NCBI GenBank assembly: GCA_963995505.1
Contig: OZ023180.1
Coordinates: 10,793,685 to 10,857,684 of the forward strand
From: Hypericum androsaemum
Lineage: Eukaryota > Streptophyta > Magnoliopsida > Malpighiales > Hypericaceae
Length of the DNA stretch: 64,000 nucleotides
Direction: 5' to 3'
In this document: one piece after another, positions 42,665 to 54,676 of the stretch
How positions within the stretch are numbered: the first letter of the stretch is position 1
Layout of the letters: every line of letters begins with the position of its first letter
The notes under the pieces: model-generated
What the model was told of the DNA's origin: nothing
What the model saw: the letters and a program-made list of their open reading frames with translations, nothing else
The model's database searches: none
Position numbers and translations under genes: made by a program

Positions 42665-43969
42665 AGCGGCACCATCCTACTGCTTACATAGGTAAGGCGG
42701 CACAAGTCTCCCACCTTGGAGTGGGCCGAGCGGTGCGATGAACGATCCGAAGATAATAACGAGTTCGAACTGCTCTACGCAAACCCGGAGGTAAGTTACC
42801 AACAACTCAAGGTAGGAGGACGTCTACCGCCAAGTCCAAAGTGGGACGGCCTTCCACTACCAAGCTTAAAGCGAGATAGTGCCCACTCGGACATCTGCTT
42901 CAAGGGCTAAGGTACCCACCCAGACATATCACTTCACGGTTCGAGATACATAACCCGGACATTGCACTTCGAGGACAAAGGCGTCCAACCCGGACATCCC
43001 ACTTCGAGGGTGAAGGCGTTCAACCCGGACATCCCACTTCGAGAGCCAAGGTGTCCAACCCGGGCTCCCGCCTCGAAGGTCAAAGCAACTATCCAGACTT
43101 CCACCTTGTAGGTCAAAGCATACAACCGGATTCCCGACTTATAGATCAAAGTGCACATCCGGGTTCCCGCCTTGAGGACCATAGTTTCCTCCCGAATTTT
43201 CCCATATTTTTGACCTGCTTCCTCCCAGAATCCTAAGACATCACAAACTACAAAGCCGTAGATCTACGTCTTGACTTAGCACAGCAACTTGAATCGTCTC
43301 AATCCGAGCTCCGGATAGAAAGTTATGAGCATTTTACCGAGGAGTGTCACCCAGACGGGCGGGAAGCGGACCAAACCGGCCGGCGGCCGCTTTGGTCTTG
43401 GAAGCGGGAAGCTAGCGCTTTGGCCTTGGAAGCGGGAAGCAGACTTAACCGATTTGAAGCATGCTCATCTTGAAGTAGAGTTTTAACCACCTTCTGCTTC
43501 GAATTGGAAAAAGTTGTAAACTACAAAGTTGTAGATATTTGTCTTGCCTTTCCATAGCCGAAAGAATCAGCTTAATCAAATGTTCGAGTCATATGTTACC
43601 GCCAATTTACCAAAGATGAATGTTTGGCATCGAAGGACAATAAACTGAGGTAGTCTACCGTCACCGGTCTCAACCAAGGAGAGACCATCATTGGGAGACC
43701 GTCATCGGTCTTGACCAAGAGAAGACCATTATCAATTTCTACCCATCTCAAGACCGGAATCAGCATCTTTGAGATGATACCAATCACCGGTCATCGGACA
43801 TCGGTCTCTTCGGGATGATACCAAATATCGATCACCCGACATTGATCTCTCTGAGATGACACCACCCACTTTGAGATCATGCCGGTCACCGATCACCCGG
43901 TCACTTTGAGACCGCACCGGAGAGCTCAAGATATCCTTGATAATTTGAAATTATTTTTGTACCTCAACA

Positions 43970-45467
43970 ATGGATAAGAGGGAATTAGGAGGATTTGGAA
44001 GTGTGCTATTGGGAATTGCCAAGCCATGGTAGGGGAAGGGAGGGCGGAATCCCGAACCCTAGCCCCTTTAACGATGAAAAATTAGAGGAAAATGGGAATT
44101 CGCGGTTGGATCGAAAGGAAGAAGCCTGGCAATGGTGTTTCAGGCCTTCGTAATTAAGTTACAACTCGAGACATTAAGTTACAAATCGAGACATTCTCAA
44201 AATAAAAGTTACAAATCGAGTCTAAACACTTTTTCCAAGTGTTTTAACAGCTTCCAAATATATACAGCTCGATTTCAAATATAAAATAATTGACTTAGTA
44301 GGATCATTAACGAGATAGTATAAAATAAAAAATAATTATAAATAAACAGATAAATTTACAAATATATACGCCTCGATTTCAAATATTAATAATTGGCTTA
44401 GTAGGATCATTAACGAGATAGTATAAAATAGAAAATAATTATAAATAAACAGATAAATTTACAAACAAGCAATGACGGTATTTTAGTTCAGATAAGAAAT
44501 TTTGAATTTGAAATTTGAATAATTATAAAATACAATGTTATCTAGAATCCGGAGTTTAGGTTACAAGCCTAAATTTTTCCAAAAAAACTTATTAGTATCA
44601 AATTATTATTTATTTAAGTGACTAATTATTGGCCTAATACAAAATACACAATTCAAATTCGAGAGAGAAAAAAATACCCCAGACAAAAGTTAAAACCAAG
44701 ATCGTATATATCTAAGAAAATGCCGAACTCCCAAGACCAACGACACAACGAAATTCTTATAGCGTTTTAAGTAAATAAAAAAATAGTGTAATTACATATG
44801 TAAGAGAATATATTATTCATGTACAGCTTAAAAAAGAAATTTAATAAACCATATTTTTTGTGGATTTTGAAACAGAACGTCACTCGCATCACACGTGTAA
44901 ATTTTTTCTAGTAAATATTAATAAAATCGTAGATAAAGACCACGCAGGGTCAATCCAACATAACTTAATAAATATGTAACAAATATAAAAATTATGTGCC
45001 TACGTCACTTGTCCCTTGTGGCGGTGAGCCCTCTCTGGTCTTGGGTCACCCTCCTCCTAAGGTCCCTGACCTTTGGTCTCCGAGTACGAGCCGGAGACCC
45101 CTGACCATCGGTACCGGCACGAGGTCCATCCTCGTCGAGGAGTGCCCGTCGTCGCGTTTTGTCAGACTTCGAGAAAACCCACTAAAATTATAGCGACGGA
45201 CTTCGAGACGCCAGCGACGGACTTCTTGTTGGGCTTCTTTTGTCGCGTTTCAAGTTTTTTTAACCATCATCCTTTTCCTTTAAGATAACGATTGTAATTA
45301 AGAGGAGGAGACATGTAGCGTTTCAATTATGATTCTAATTAAGTCTATTTTATGAAGAGTGATGCTGCACCATAATCGGATTTGGCATCGATTTGGAAGT
45401 TTCTGGGTTAAAAACCTCAAACGAATTTTTTTTCCAGTCCACGACTTTGAAGATCTGGGTTGAAAAG
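43970..45467. other. Probable X leader/LTR fragment, then unassigned sequence
   Basis: 44271-44480 contains a 104-bp tandem duplication (gatttcaaat at 44271 and 44375). The stretch 44925-45007 matches the 3' LTR of element X and ends gcctacgtca. 45013-45300 is GC-richer with short ORFs but no recognised domain. The remaining part is AT-rich with no recognised feature; aaaag at 45463-45467 is the left duplication of the copia-1 element. Confidence 0.45.
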
Positions 45468-45987
45468 TGTTGGAAAATCACTCATGATTAGTCCACATCC
45501 AATTAATCCACCTCCTCCTAATTTAGTGGACAAGCCACTAATGATTAGTGGACAAGCCACTAATTTTTTCTACTAATTATTACCCCACTAATTTGCCTTA
45601 GTGGACTAACCACCATTGTAGTGGCAAAGGTGGGGAATAATTTCTCCTTTAAATGAAGGAGAAGGAGAACGAGGCAGGTGAGGGGGATGTAGAGGAGAAT
45701 TGGGGATTATGGTTTACACACAAAAAGGGAAAGATACTTGATTGATCCCTGAGTTCTCTATTCGACTCCGAGGCAAATACAGTCGTGGAAATTATTCTTG
45801 ACTCCAATATACCGTGAGCAAGAACCGATCGGTGACAAGAATTTGTTACGATCCTGTGGATACTGCACTGCAACAAGTCAGTGTATTTACGATTTAATTA
45901 ATTTGTTCGTTAATCAATTTAATGTCAATTATTTTATGATTTCTAGATTATAATTTGTTATGATCGCCATATTAGGAGAAATCTTCA
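45468..45987 (+). repeat. 5' LTR of copia-1
   Basis: Starts tgttggaaaatc, ends aaatcttca, next to the PBS at 45989. Matches 53161-53680. Confidence 0.93.
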
Positions 45988-48101
45988 TTGGTATCAGAGC
46001 TTGATTAGTTCTTGTTCTGGAAACTATTTATTTTTTACAATAAAAATCATATATGTGATTTTTAGAGTTCAAAAAATTGGATGTTTAGAGTTTGTTCTTG
46101 CTTATTTACATTCTGTTGTCCCTACTTGATCAATTGGTTAACCCCTCAGAATTGAATTATAATTGTGGTTCAAAACGCGCATATAAGGAATTTGTCCTTA
46201 TTTGCACACGGGTGAAAGTCCCAGGGACTAATCTGTAATTTTGTACGTTTGGAACCAATAAGGAATCTGTCCTTATGTGCAAACGCGTGAAACTCTGAGG
46301 GACCATTTTGATATTTGCCAAAATCCCCAAATCGGGAAGAACCCTAATTTCGCCCTTTTTTCCCCAAATCGACATCCAACTCAATCCGATCTAAATACGA
46401 CATTTTGGAGGCCGGAAATCGAGTTTTCTTGCATCCTCGTTGTGTCCCCGACATCCTCGTACCATTTTTTCGCGTCGACGTTGCCAGAATCGTGAGGATG
46501 AAGCCGGCGACGCCGGAGATACGCGGGAAGGGAGAAGATGACGGGGATGGTGAACGGGGGCATGACGGCTCACTATCGACGTGCTCGTGAGACCACGGCG
46601 AGTCCGTTGGGACCGGTCTCAGCCGTCGATTCGCCGTCCTCTCACCGTGGTCGTGTTTGTTGGGGTCGGCCATTTTTTTTATCTTCGATTCGACGAAGAA
46701 GAAGAAGAGAGGGAGAAGGAGGAGATTGTAAGAAGGGCAATTCCGTAATTTTATGGATTTTTTGCCGGAGTATATATACTCGAGAAGGGCAAAACCGTAA
46801 TTTCGTAGTAAAAAAAAAGGGGACGCGGGCTTTGACCGCGGTCAACGCGTCATGGGCCGTACGCGTTGTGGCCCGTTTTCATTTTTTTTGGGCCGTTTTG
46901 GAATTGAAGGAGCCCAACCCATTTTTTGACTTTTAAAGTCAATGCGAGTGTGGGCTTTTGGGCCAGTTTTTTCTACGCGGCCCATTTGACTATTTTGAAT
47001 AAAATGAGTTTTATTCAAATAAAATTATATTTTTAATAAAATTTTGATTTTAAAATTATTATGATAATTTTAAAAATCAATAATATATATTTTAGAATGA
47101 GTTCTAAACTATATTTAAACCAATATTTTTAGAATTAACACACTAAAAATATGAAAAAGGTTTTCACCTATAAGGATCACGCAATAAAAGGCTATATCGT
47201 AAATATTCTTGGTGCGCTTTATCATTGATATGATTAAAATTGTGATTTTAATCAATTGGGACTACTTGTGAGTTGACCCAAATAACTTGTGTTATGATGC
47301 AGGTTATCAATGAGGATGAAGTGTTGTCCAAGAAAGTGTGTTGCACCTGTGCTTGTTGCAAAGGCATGACATGCGCCGAAAGATATTAAAGCGTCGTATC
47401 TCTCGTTGGGTGCATAAAGATAATGAACAAGTGCTTACCGAGCATATTGTATCTGTTCACAATGAGATACAAGAATGTATCTTGGCTGGAGGTTATAACA
47501 GTGGGCATAACTGGGTATTGATGTTCATGGATCTTCTAGCTACGCTGAAGATTACGGAAGATGTTGACACTTTCATTTCTCCAGTAACTGGGACTACTCA
47601 CAGAAAAGCTGTGGAACGTAAAGTACGTCGCTTCTGTGCTCATGAATATGTTCATGAATTCCCTTATCCTAGCTAGTGGACAATCATGAACTCTGTTCCA
47701 GCTCGTGTTGTATATAGAGATATTGTCTTTAATAATGCGTAGATCTTTTGTATGGGTATAAATCTTGTTGGAAGTTTTTTGTACATATGTGTATAAAACT
47801 TCAAGTATTTTTCATGATTGTAATAACGATGCATGTGTGTTGTTGCAATTAAATAATTTGTTTATTTAATTGCTTATTATTACCATGAGATATATCCACT
47901 TGAATTTACTATTAAAGAACTTTGAACGTTTAAAGTTCAAAATTAATTCTTGAAGGGTGAGGGGAAACATACCCGTGACCTTCTTCGAATTCGAGGTTAT
48001 TCAAGAACTTTATATCGTTTAAAGTTATGAACGTATAGTAAATTATAATGCATTGCTGAAAACATACTCCTCACACATTTTTTTTATGATTCCCTATAGT
48101 C
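45988..48101 (+). other. Long leader of copia-1, with tandem duplication
   Basis: Around 46180-46320 an ~80-bp phrase is duplicated (aaggaatttgtccttatttg and aaggaatctgtccttatgtg). 46340-46940 is GC-rich and unlike the rest of the element, with several short ORFs on both strands, none recognised. It may be captured DNA. A separate ORF lies at 47338-47676. Confidence 0.65.
47338..47676 (+). CDS. Unidentified ORF between LTR and gag in copia-1
   Basis: The frame is open for 112 codons; the first in-frame ATG gives MRRKILKRRISRWVHKDNEQ at 47371. The protein continues through VLTEHIVSVHNEIQECILAG to a His/Arg-rich end. I do not recognise it. An overlapping short frame from ATG 47310 (MRMKCCPRKCVAPVLVAKA) runs directly into the same region in another frame, suggesting one original ORF split by a frameshift. 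It sits upstream of gag, where copia elements have no standard gene, so it may be captured host sequence or a lineage-specific accessory ORF. Confidence 0.4.
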   Translation: MLHLCLLQRHDMRRKILKRRISRWVHKDNEQVLTEHIVSVHNEIQECILAGGYNSGHNWVLMFMDLLATLKITEDVDTFISPVTGTTHRKAVERKVRRFCAHEYVHEFPYPS

Positions 48102-49700
48102 ATGTCGATTGCTTCCAAATCTATTATCGCCGAGCTCAATGAGGATTTAAAGCTCAATGGTGATAACTATGATAACTGGAGTATGAAAATCTAGTATGTA
48201 CTTAAAGAACAAGAAGTGCTTGAGACCATAAGTAAACTTATGGTTGAACCTGAAACTGGCAACACCTCCCAGCACAGGCGTGATTTAGACGCCTACGTAG
48301 TTTGGAAAAAGAAAAATTCTACTGCTCGACTCATTTTACTAAGTGCCATGATGGATGACATCACAAGGCAATTTCGTACGTTTGAAAATGCCAAAGACCT
48401 GTGGGATGCACTTAAAGAAAGATTCGGGAAGCTTTCTGTTTCAAAGCTGCGAGCTTTGACAATAAGGTTTGATACCTACAAAAAGCGTCCTGATCATTCG
48501 ATGAAAACATATCTCAGGCAGATGTCAAATATGATCAAAGTCCATGTGACTGGGTCTAGCTTCAAAGGAAGCAAGAGACAGATGGGCCGAAAGAGCAAAG
48601 GTAAGAAGAGCTGGGAAAACAAGAAAAAGAAAGCTAAAACTTCTGGAATTAATGAGAATAATTATGGAAAGAAGAAACAACGAAAGTACAACATTTTAAA
48701 AGTAAAATGTTTCAACTGTCAACAGAAGGGTCACTTTGCAAAAGACTGTAAAGAGAAAAAGAAGGTACATCTTATTCACTCATATGCGAGTAAATTATAT
48801 GTATCTAGTACAATTCTTCTAACTGAAAGTCATCCTATGTGGGTGATTGATTCAGGAGCGACAGACCATGTCACAAAGGACCGTGGTACTTTTGTTGAAT
48901 TCCGAAGACTACCGGTTGGAGCAAAATCTATCTATGTTGGCAATAACGCACGCGTAAATGTCAATGGGATAGGAACATGTAGTTTGAGCCTGCGTGAAGG
49001 ACGCACCCTACTGCTACATGATGTATTATATGCTCCAGAAATTCGTCGGAATTTAATTTCTGTTTCAGCTTTAATGTCTCTTGGTTTTCGTTGGGTGTTT
49101 GAGAAAAATTCTGTTCAGTTATTTTTGGAACATGTTTTCTATGGTTCTGGTTATAAATCAGATGGTTTTTTAATCATGAATGTTGATCTTTGTGATTTAC
49201 CTGATTCGAGTTTTTCCTTTGCCACTTCTTCACAAACATCTCAAGATGATGTTGTACTGTGGCATTCTAGACTGAGCCATATTGGTCAAGATCGCTTGAA
49301 TCGTCTAGCTAAGGCAGGATTATTGGGTAATTTAGAAAAGGCTATATTACCTACTTGCGAATGTTGTCTAGAAGGAAAATTGACAAGAAAACCATTTGGA
49401 AAGGGAACTAGAGCCAATGATCTATTGCAATTAGTCCATTCCGACATCTGTGGTCCAATGAATGTGAGGGCTAGACATGGAGCATATTTTTTCATCACCT
49501 TTATAGATGACTATAGTAGATATGGTCAAATCTATTCGATTTCTCACAAATCAGAAGCAATAAGTTGTTTCAAGGTATTTATGAATTATGCTGAGAATCA
49601 ACTAGATCGAAAGATTAAGGCCTTACGAACTGATCGTGGTCGCGAGTATCTTTCTGATAAATTTAAAGCTCTGTGTCAAGAAAAAGGAATTGAACATTAG
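48102..49700 (+). pseudogene. copia-1 gag, protease and first part of integrase
   Basis: From ATG 48102 the frame begins MSIASKSIIAELNEDLKLNG and meets TAG at 48192, where the family has Gln. It then runs to 49697: gag (Retrotran_gag_2 style: VVWKKKNSTARLILLSAMMD, LWDALKERFG), zinc knuckle CFNCQQKGHFAKDC, protease WVIDSGATDHVT with the catalytic DSG, and integrase start (HSRLSHIGQDRL, CECCLEGK, DICGPMN, FITFIDDYSRYG, LRTDRGREY). An internal stretch of gag after LRQMSNMI is missing (roughly 90 residues by comparison with related elements), in frame. Confidence 0.88.
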
Positions 49701-50354
49701 TTGTCCATTCCTTATACACCTCAACAAAATGGGGTAGCAGAAAGAAGGAATAGAACCCTTCTTGACCTGGTTAGGTCTATGATGGCGGAGGCAAATTTGC
49801 CTATATTCTTTTATGGAGATGCGCTCCTTACCGCTACATATATTCTAAATCGTGTCCCCTCCAAGTCTGTCACTACCGCCCCTTACGAAATGTGGACAGG
49901 TCGGAAACCTGATCTGAGCTACTTAAGGCCGTGGGGGTGTGCATCTTACGTCCATTCTACCTCGAGTACATATGGTAAATTAGGACTGAGAGGTAGAAAG
50001 AGTATTTTTATAAGATACTCTGAAGTATCAAAAGGATATGTGTTCGTGGGCGAACTAGAAAATGGACAAGTGACAGAATTTGAATCACGAAATGTCACAT
50101 TCTTGGAAAAAGATTTTCCAAAATTGGGAGAGGTGAGTCAAAATCTTGCCTTATATGAAGTTAATGAGCCAGAATCATCTGGATCACTCCATCCGAGTGG
50201 GAGAATTGTGGAGGAGGAAAATCAAGTTTTTTCATCTCCAATTGATGCGGACGTTCATGATCCAAATGATCAATATCTTAGTGGGAGTACAATTTCGGAC
50301 TCCAGTGGGAGTATGGATTTTCTTTTTCAGTGGGAGTACGATTCCAGGTTATGA
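49701..50354 (+). pseudogene. copia-1 integrase, second part
   Basis: The same frame continues after TAG 49698 (expected Gln): LSIPYTPQQNGVAERRNRTL is the canonical end of the integrase core, with the Glu of the DDE triad (VAERRN). It runs into the linker with GSTISDSSGSMDFLF and stops at 50352, where a frameshift near 50300-50345 moves the reading to the RT frame. The frameshift falls in a stretch with four copies of agtgggagta. Confidence 0.88.
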
Positions 50355-52086
50355 TGAATACATGAGAGATGTTTATCAAAATCGGGAAAATCACAGAACT
50401 AAAAGAACTAGCATTCCACGCCGACGATTTGAGATTGAAGGTGCTGCAAATGCTTTCTTGGTATCATTAAGAAAACATGGTGGTCCAAGTGAGATTCTTT
50501 TAGCTATCCTACAAGATGAAGATGAACCTAATAATATTTCTGACGCTCTATCATCTCCCGAAAAGAATGAATGGGGTAAAGCAATGGAAGAAGAGATGGC
50601 TTCCATGAAGAAAAACCAAGTATGGGAATTGGCTGACCTACCTAAAGGACGTATGGCAATTGGGAATAAATGGATTCTCAAAATTAAGCATAAAGCAAAT
50701 GGAAGTATCGAAAGGTACAAAGATCGCTTAGTTGCCCAAGGATTTAGACAACAGGAAGGAGTTGACTATGAGGAGACCTTTGCTCCTATTGTTAGATTCA
50801 CGTCCATTAGGATTATTCTGGCTATGGTGGCAAATTTGAACCTTGAGTTACATCAAATGGATGTCAAAACTGCATTACTCAATACAGAATTGGATGAAGA
50901 GATCTATATGGTCCAGCCAGAGGGCTACATCCAAAAAGGCAGCGAACATATGGTTTGCAAATTGAAACGATCAATTTATGGCCTTAAGCAGTCTTCTAGA
51001 CAATGGTATATTCATTTTCATAATACGATCATGTCGTATGACTTTAAAATGATAGACGAAGATCATTGTGTCTATATTAAACACTTAGGTAAGAAGTTTG
51101 TCATAATTACGTTATATGTTGATGACATTCTTATAGCTGGAAATGACATGGGATATCTAATCGAGCTCAAAGCTTGGTTCTCATCCAACTTTGAAATGAA
51201 AGATATGGGAGAAGCTGATTACATTCTTGGGGTTAAGATCACGAGGAATCGTTCGAAGAGGCTATTATCTCTTTCACAAGAGACCTATATCCGCAAAGTA
51301 GTAGAACGATTCAATTGTAATGATAGTAATCCCAAATATGTCCCAATTGTTAAAGGTCACCATCTCAGTAAAGACATGTGTCCTAAAATAGCTCAGCAGG
51401 AGAGGGATATGATGAAAATCCCTTATGCCAATGCGGTTGGTTGCCTCATGTATGCAATGTTATGTACAAGACCAGATATTTGCTATGCTGTTGGGATAGG
51501 AAGCAGATACCAGTCTAATCCAGGTATTGCACATTGGAGAGTAGTCAAGGGAATCATGAAATACTTGAATACGACTGCAGAATACTCACTGTGTTATCAA
51601 GGTCAAGACCTGATATTGAGAGGTTATACCGATGCTGATTGGGGTGGTGATGTGGACGAGAAGAAATCCACATCAGGATATGTCTTCTTGCTTGGCGGGG
51701 GTGCTATTTCATGGAGTAGCAAGAAACAGACATGTGTGTCCCTGTCAACTATGGAAGCTGAATATGTAGCTTCTGCAGCTGCTGTGCAAGAGGCAGTATG
51801 GTTGAAGAGATTCTTGAGCCATTTATTCCTAACCGACTCAAAAGAACCAGTGAGCTTATTTTGCGATAATCAAGCATCGATAGCTTTTGCTAAAGATCCT
51901 AGGTATCATAGCAGAGCAAAGCATATCGATATCAAATATCACTTTGTTAGGGATATGGTTGCGTGTAAGGAGGTGAGCATAAAACACATATCTACACAAG
52001 ATATGGTCGCAGACCCATTGACCAAGGGTGTTGTTATAGATGTGTTTGAGAAACATGTCAAATCCCTGGGTTTGCAAAAGTTTTAG
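50350..52086 (+). pseudogene. copia-1 reverse transcriptase and RNase H
   Basis: From about 50350 the frame reads DEYMRDVYQNRE and continues to the RT core: WELADLPKGRMAIGNKWILK, YKDRLVAQGFRQQEGVDYEE, QMDVKTALLNTELDEEIYM, YVDDILIAGND (catalytic Y-V-D-D). RNase H follows: GYTDADWGGDVDEKKSTSGY, SLSTMEAEYVA, CDNQASI, HIDIKYHFVRD, ADPLTKGV. No stops occur until 52084, so this portion is intact. Confidence 0.93.
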
Positions 52087-53160
52087 TGTTTTGTGCTCAT
52101 ATTGTAAAGAATTTGTTGTTCAATATAATGTTGTTTTCAGCAATACCTATTGTGTGAATGTTATGTAGGGTAACATTTACTAATGCATGTCGGACAGAGA
52201 AGTAGCCCACTCACACGGGTGTTTACCTCAGTGGGAGTCATGAGTTGATTCTTGATTGAGATGAGGCATGTTTTAGAACATTCTTAAATATCGAGTGCCT
52301 GTTCTAAAACAAGAATGTTTTCTTGCTTAACTACAAGAGTAGTCTTGTTAAAGCGCAAGATTATGTGTAAGCAATAGTTGCTACATTAAATAAGTTCTCA
52401 GAACTTATGGGATTATATGGAATCCAATGGTAAGAAGTAAGTGGAACTTAGCATAATTCTGTCTTGAAAGCCTAGAGTACTCTTTGTGTAGACTAAAGCT
52501 GTTGTTTGTAAACATCGAGGCTGACGCTCTAGTGTGGTGTTATTTGCGAGAGACATGTGCTCCTTTAACTGGAATGAACACCATAGCACATGAATTGTGT
52601 CATGTGTGCTCTTCGACCAATGGATGGGAAATCAATTTTATTATTTTGTGATTTCAGTTTCCCTGGTGTGAGACCAACTCCGAAAACTATGGTTTTTGGA
52701 ACTCTATCCTTAAGATCCTAAATATATTTTGGAAATATGATTCAGTGCTGCTAGCTTGGAAAGTCTTTAAAGGGTCATGGTTTGATTCGATTTAGCAAGG
52801 CTGACTGGAAAAGCAGGCTGGATCATGATGGAAAAAATATTGTTAAGGGAGAAGGTTCTTTATTGATCACATTCGAAAAGCTTCGTGGTTCACTGGTGCA
52901 CCTATTGTATTAAGAGCAATACAATAGTGAACACGAATAGATTATTTCAGAAATCACATGTGGAAACAAAGAATGTGAAATGAGACCTAGGATAAGGCAT
53001 ACTTTACGTAATGGAGGTATCGAGATGCTATCATTCAAGTGGCCGAAAAGTGCTCTTGAGTTTAGCTACGTGCACTCGATGTATGCTGGTCGCACAAAAT
53101 ATTTGCCTATCACGATAAGAGAAAATATTGAATATGTTCATTAATGTGTGAGTGGGAGAT
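52087..53160 (+). other. Post-pol region of copia-1
   Basis: About 1 kb between the pol stop and the polypurine tract, with no ORF I recognise. Copia elements usually have much less here. Confidence 0.6.
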
Positions 53161-53680
53161 TGTTGAAAAATCACTCATGATTAGTCCACATCCAATTAAT
53201 CCACCTCCTCCTAATTTAGTGGACAAGCCACTAATGATTAGTGGACAAGTCACTAATTTTTTCCACTAATTATTACCCCACTAATTTGCCTTAGTGGACT
53301 AACCACCATTGTAGTGGCAAAGGTGGGGAATAATTTCTCCTTTAAATGAAGGAGAAGGAGAACGAGGCAGGTGAGGGGGATGTAGAGGAGAATTGGGGAT
53401 TATGGTTTACACACAAAAAGGGAAAGATACTTGATTGATCCCTGAGTTCTCTATTCGACTCCGAGGCAAATACAGTCGTGGAAATTGTTCTTGACTCCAA
53501 TATACCGTGAGCAAGAGCCGACCGGTGACAAGAATTCGTTACGATCCTGTGGATACTGCACTACAACAAGTAAGTGTATTTACGATTTAATGAATTTGTT
53601 CGTTAATCAATTTAATGTCAATTATTTTATGATTTCTAGATTATAATTTGTTATGATCGCCATATTAGGAGAAATCTTCA
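53161..53680 (+). repeat. 3' LTR of copia-1
   Basis: Matches 45468-45987 with about ten substitutions. Begins after polypurine tract gagtgggaga (53151-53160). Confidence 0.93.
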
Positions 53681-53685
53681 AAAAG

Positions 53686-54660
53686 CTTCTGGGTTCATCA
53701 TGTTCATGTATCTGGCTTCTGGGCTGAAAAACTTACGAGTTCAATTCAGGCTCCCCTTTTGCTTGAAAAATTCTGGCCCGTGACCTTCACAGCTTTTGGT
53801 TTTTCATTTAACAAGATTTGAGAGAGAAGAGAAGAGAGGGGAGGAAGAGGGGTTGAGAGTGGGAGGGTAGTTTGGTCATTTCAAGTGGGGGTTCAGGAAA
53901 AAAAGGAATATTTCGGCTCCAGGGACCCGAGAGTCTATTATCATCAAAATTTAGGAATGGGACAATCATTTTCCAAAAGTAAGGGACTCTAGGGAGAGGG
54001 TGATCAAAGCTCAGAGACTTGAGAATAATTTATCCTAAAAATATTCGTATTTCGCTTGTTGCTTTTTTTAGCTGCTATGGTTAATTCGTAATCTTTTATA
54101 ATTAAAATTTTATTAACAATAATTATTTACATTCTACTTAGCGTAGAATTTTCTATTTTAAAATTGCGACCGTCAATTTTAGTAAATTTTTTTTCAAAAG
54201 AATGGAGAAATTTATATATATTCTTAAGAGAAGTGTTTATTTGGTAATATAATAAACAAAAAAATAAGACTTACGAGGGGAGAAAAGAAGGGATGTTGCT
54301 GTTAAAAAAATAGATTGTTAGAATTTTTATATCCAATTTAAAATTTTAAGTAATCGATTGCAAATTTTTCTCCACTTATAAATTTTTCCCACTCTTGCAC
54401 TAAGTAGGATTCTCAAACACTTTTTCATTTTTTTCATAAATTTTCATAAATTTTTTATAAACTTATTTTTAAATACAAAGTGGTTTTTTGACTTCGGATT
54501 AAACATAAGCGCAACACATCTTCTGTTGACTGAAGCAAATGTAAGTCCAAAGAAAATGAACCAGAGAACTGAAGGACCACTACAAATCATAGGCAGGCAA
54601 CCAGCCCAAGAACAAATTACGAATCACTGTTAATTAGATACACAATTTAAAAAAGGGAAG
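53686..54660. other. Unassigned sequence right of copia-1
   Basis: It continues the sequence interrupted by copia-1. GA-rich at 53818-53880, AT-rich afterward. No gene or bounded element seen. Confidence 0.4.
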
Positions 54661-54676
54661 ATCACCACCAGAAGAA

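Larger units (their letters stand above)
35821..42669 (+). mobile_element. Young Ty3/gypsy chromovirus-type element, nearly complete
   Basis: LTRs 35826-36616 and 41875-42664 (791 and 790 bp) differ at only about a dozen positions by eye. Target duplication agcgg is at 35821-35825 and 42665-42669. PBS tggtatcagagc (initiator Met type) is at 36619-36630 and polypurine tract caagaggaggggaa at 41861-41874. Domain order is gag, zinc knuckle, protease, RT, RNase H, integrase, which is the gypsy order. An integrase C-terminus reading into the 3' LTR and a Met PBS suggest the CRM group of chromoviruses; this assignment is tentative. One frameshift and five stops disable it. Confidence 0.92.
29303..43969 (-). 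mobile_element. Element Y: Tat-like Ty3/gypsy gag-protease element without RT
   Basis: Left LTR 29303-31292 (truncated), polypurine tract 31293-31303 (complement of atgccccccgc), protease and gag remnants on the minus strand, and right LTR 34514-43969 split by a chromovirus. Both LTRs end at gtacctcaaca. No reverse transcriptase or integrase is seen in the 3.2-kb interior, so it is non-autonomous. The protease resembles that of Tat/Ogre-type elements. A solo LTR of a related subfamily is at 21016-22510. Confidence 0.75.
34514..43969 (-). repeat. Right (5') LTR of element Y, split by the chromovirus
   Basis: The LTR parts are 34514-35825 and 42670-43969, together about 2.6 kb. The border tgttgcggag at 34514 is preceded by a degenerate PBS on the minus strand. 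The right border gtacctcaaca at 43969 matches the left LTR border at 31292. At the interruption, the target agcgg occurs on both sides of the insert, and the left LTR has the uninterrupted sequence ctagcggcaccatcc. Confidence 0.85.
45463..53685 (+). mobile_element. Young Ty1/copia element copia-1, 8.2 kb
   Basis: LTRs 45468-45987 and 53161-53680 (520 bp each) differ at about ten positions by eye. Target duplication aaaag is at 45463-45467 and 53681-53685. PBS tggtatcagagc is at 45989-46000 and the polypurine tract gagtgggaga at 53151-53160. Gene order gag, protease, integrase, RT, RNase H is that of copia. The element is longer than usual because of a 2.1-kb leader and a 1-kb stretch after pol. 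Two CAG-to-TAG type stops and one frameshift disable it. Confidence 0.93.

Noticed and set aside
46344..46936. ORFs of 109 and 132 codons in the copia-1 leader as genes.
   Set aside because: Opposite-strand overlapping frames in GC-rich DNA, as expected by chance; no domain recognised. Kept only as part of the unusual leader.
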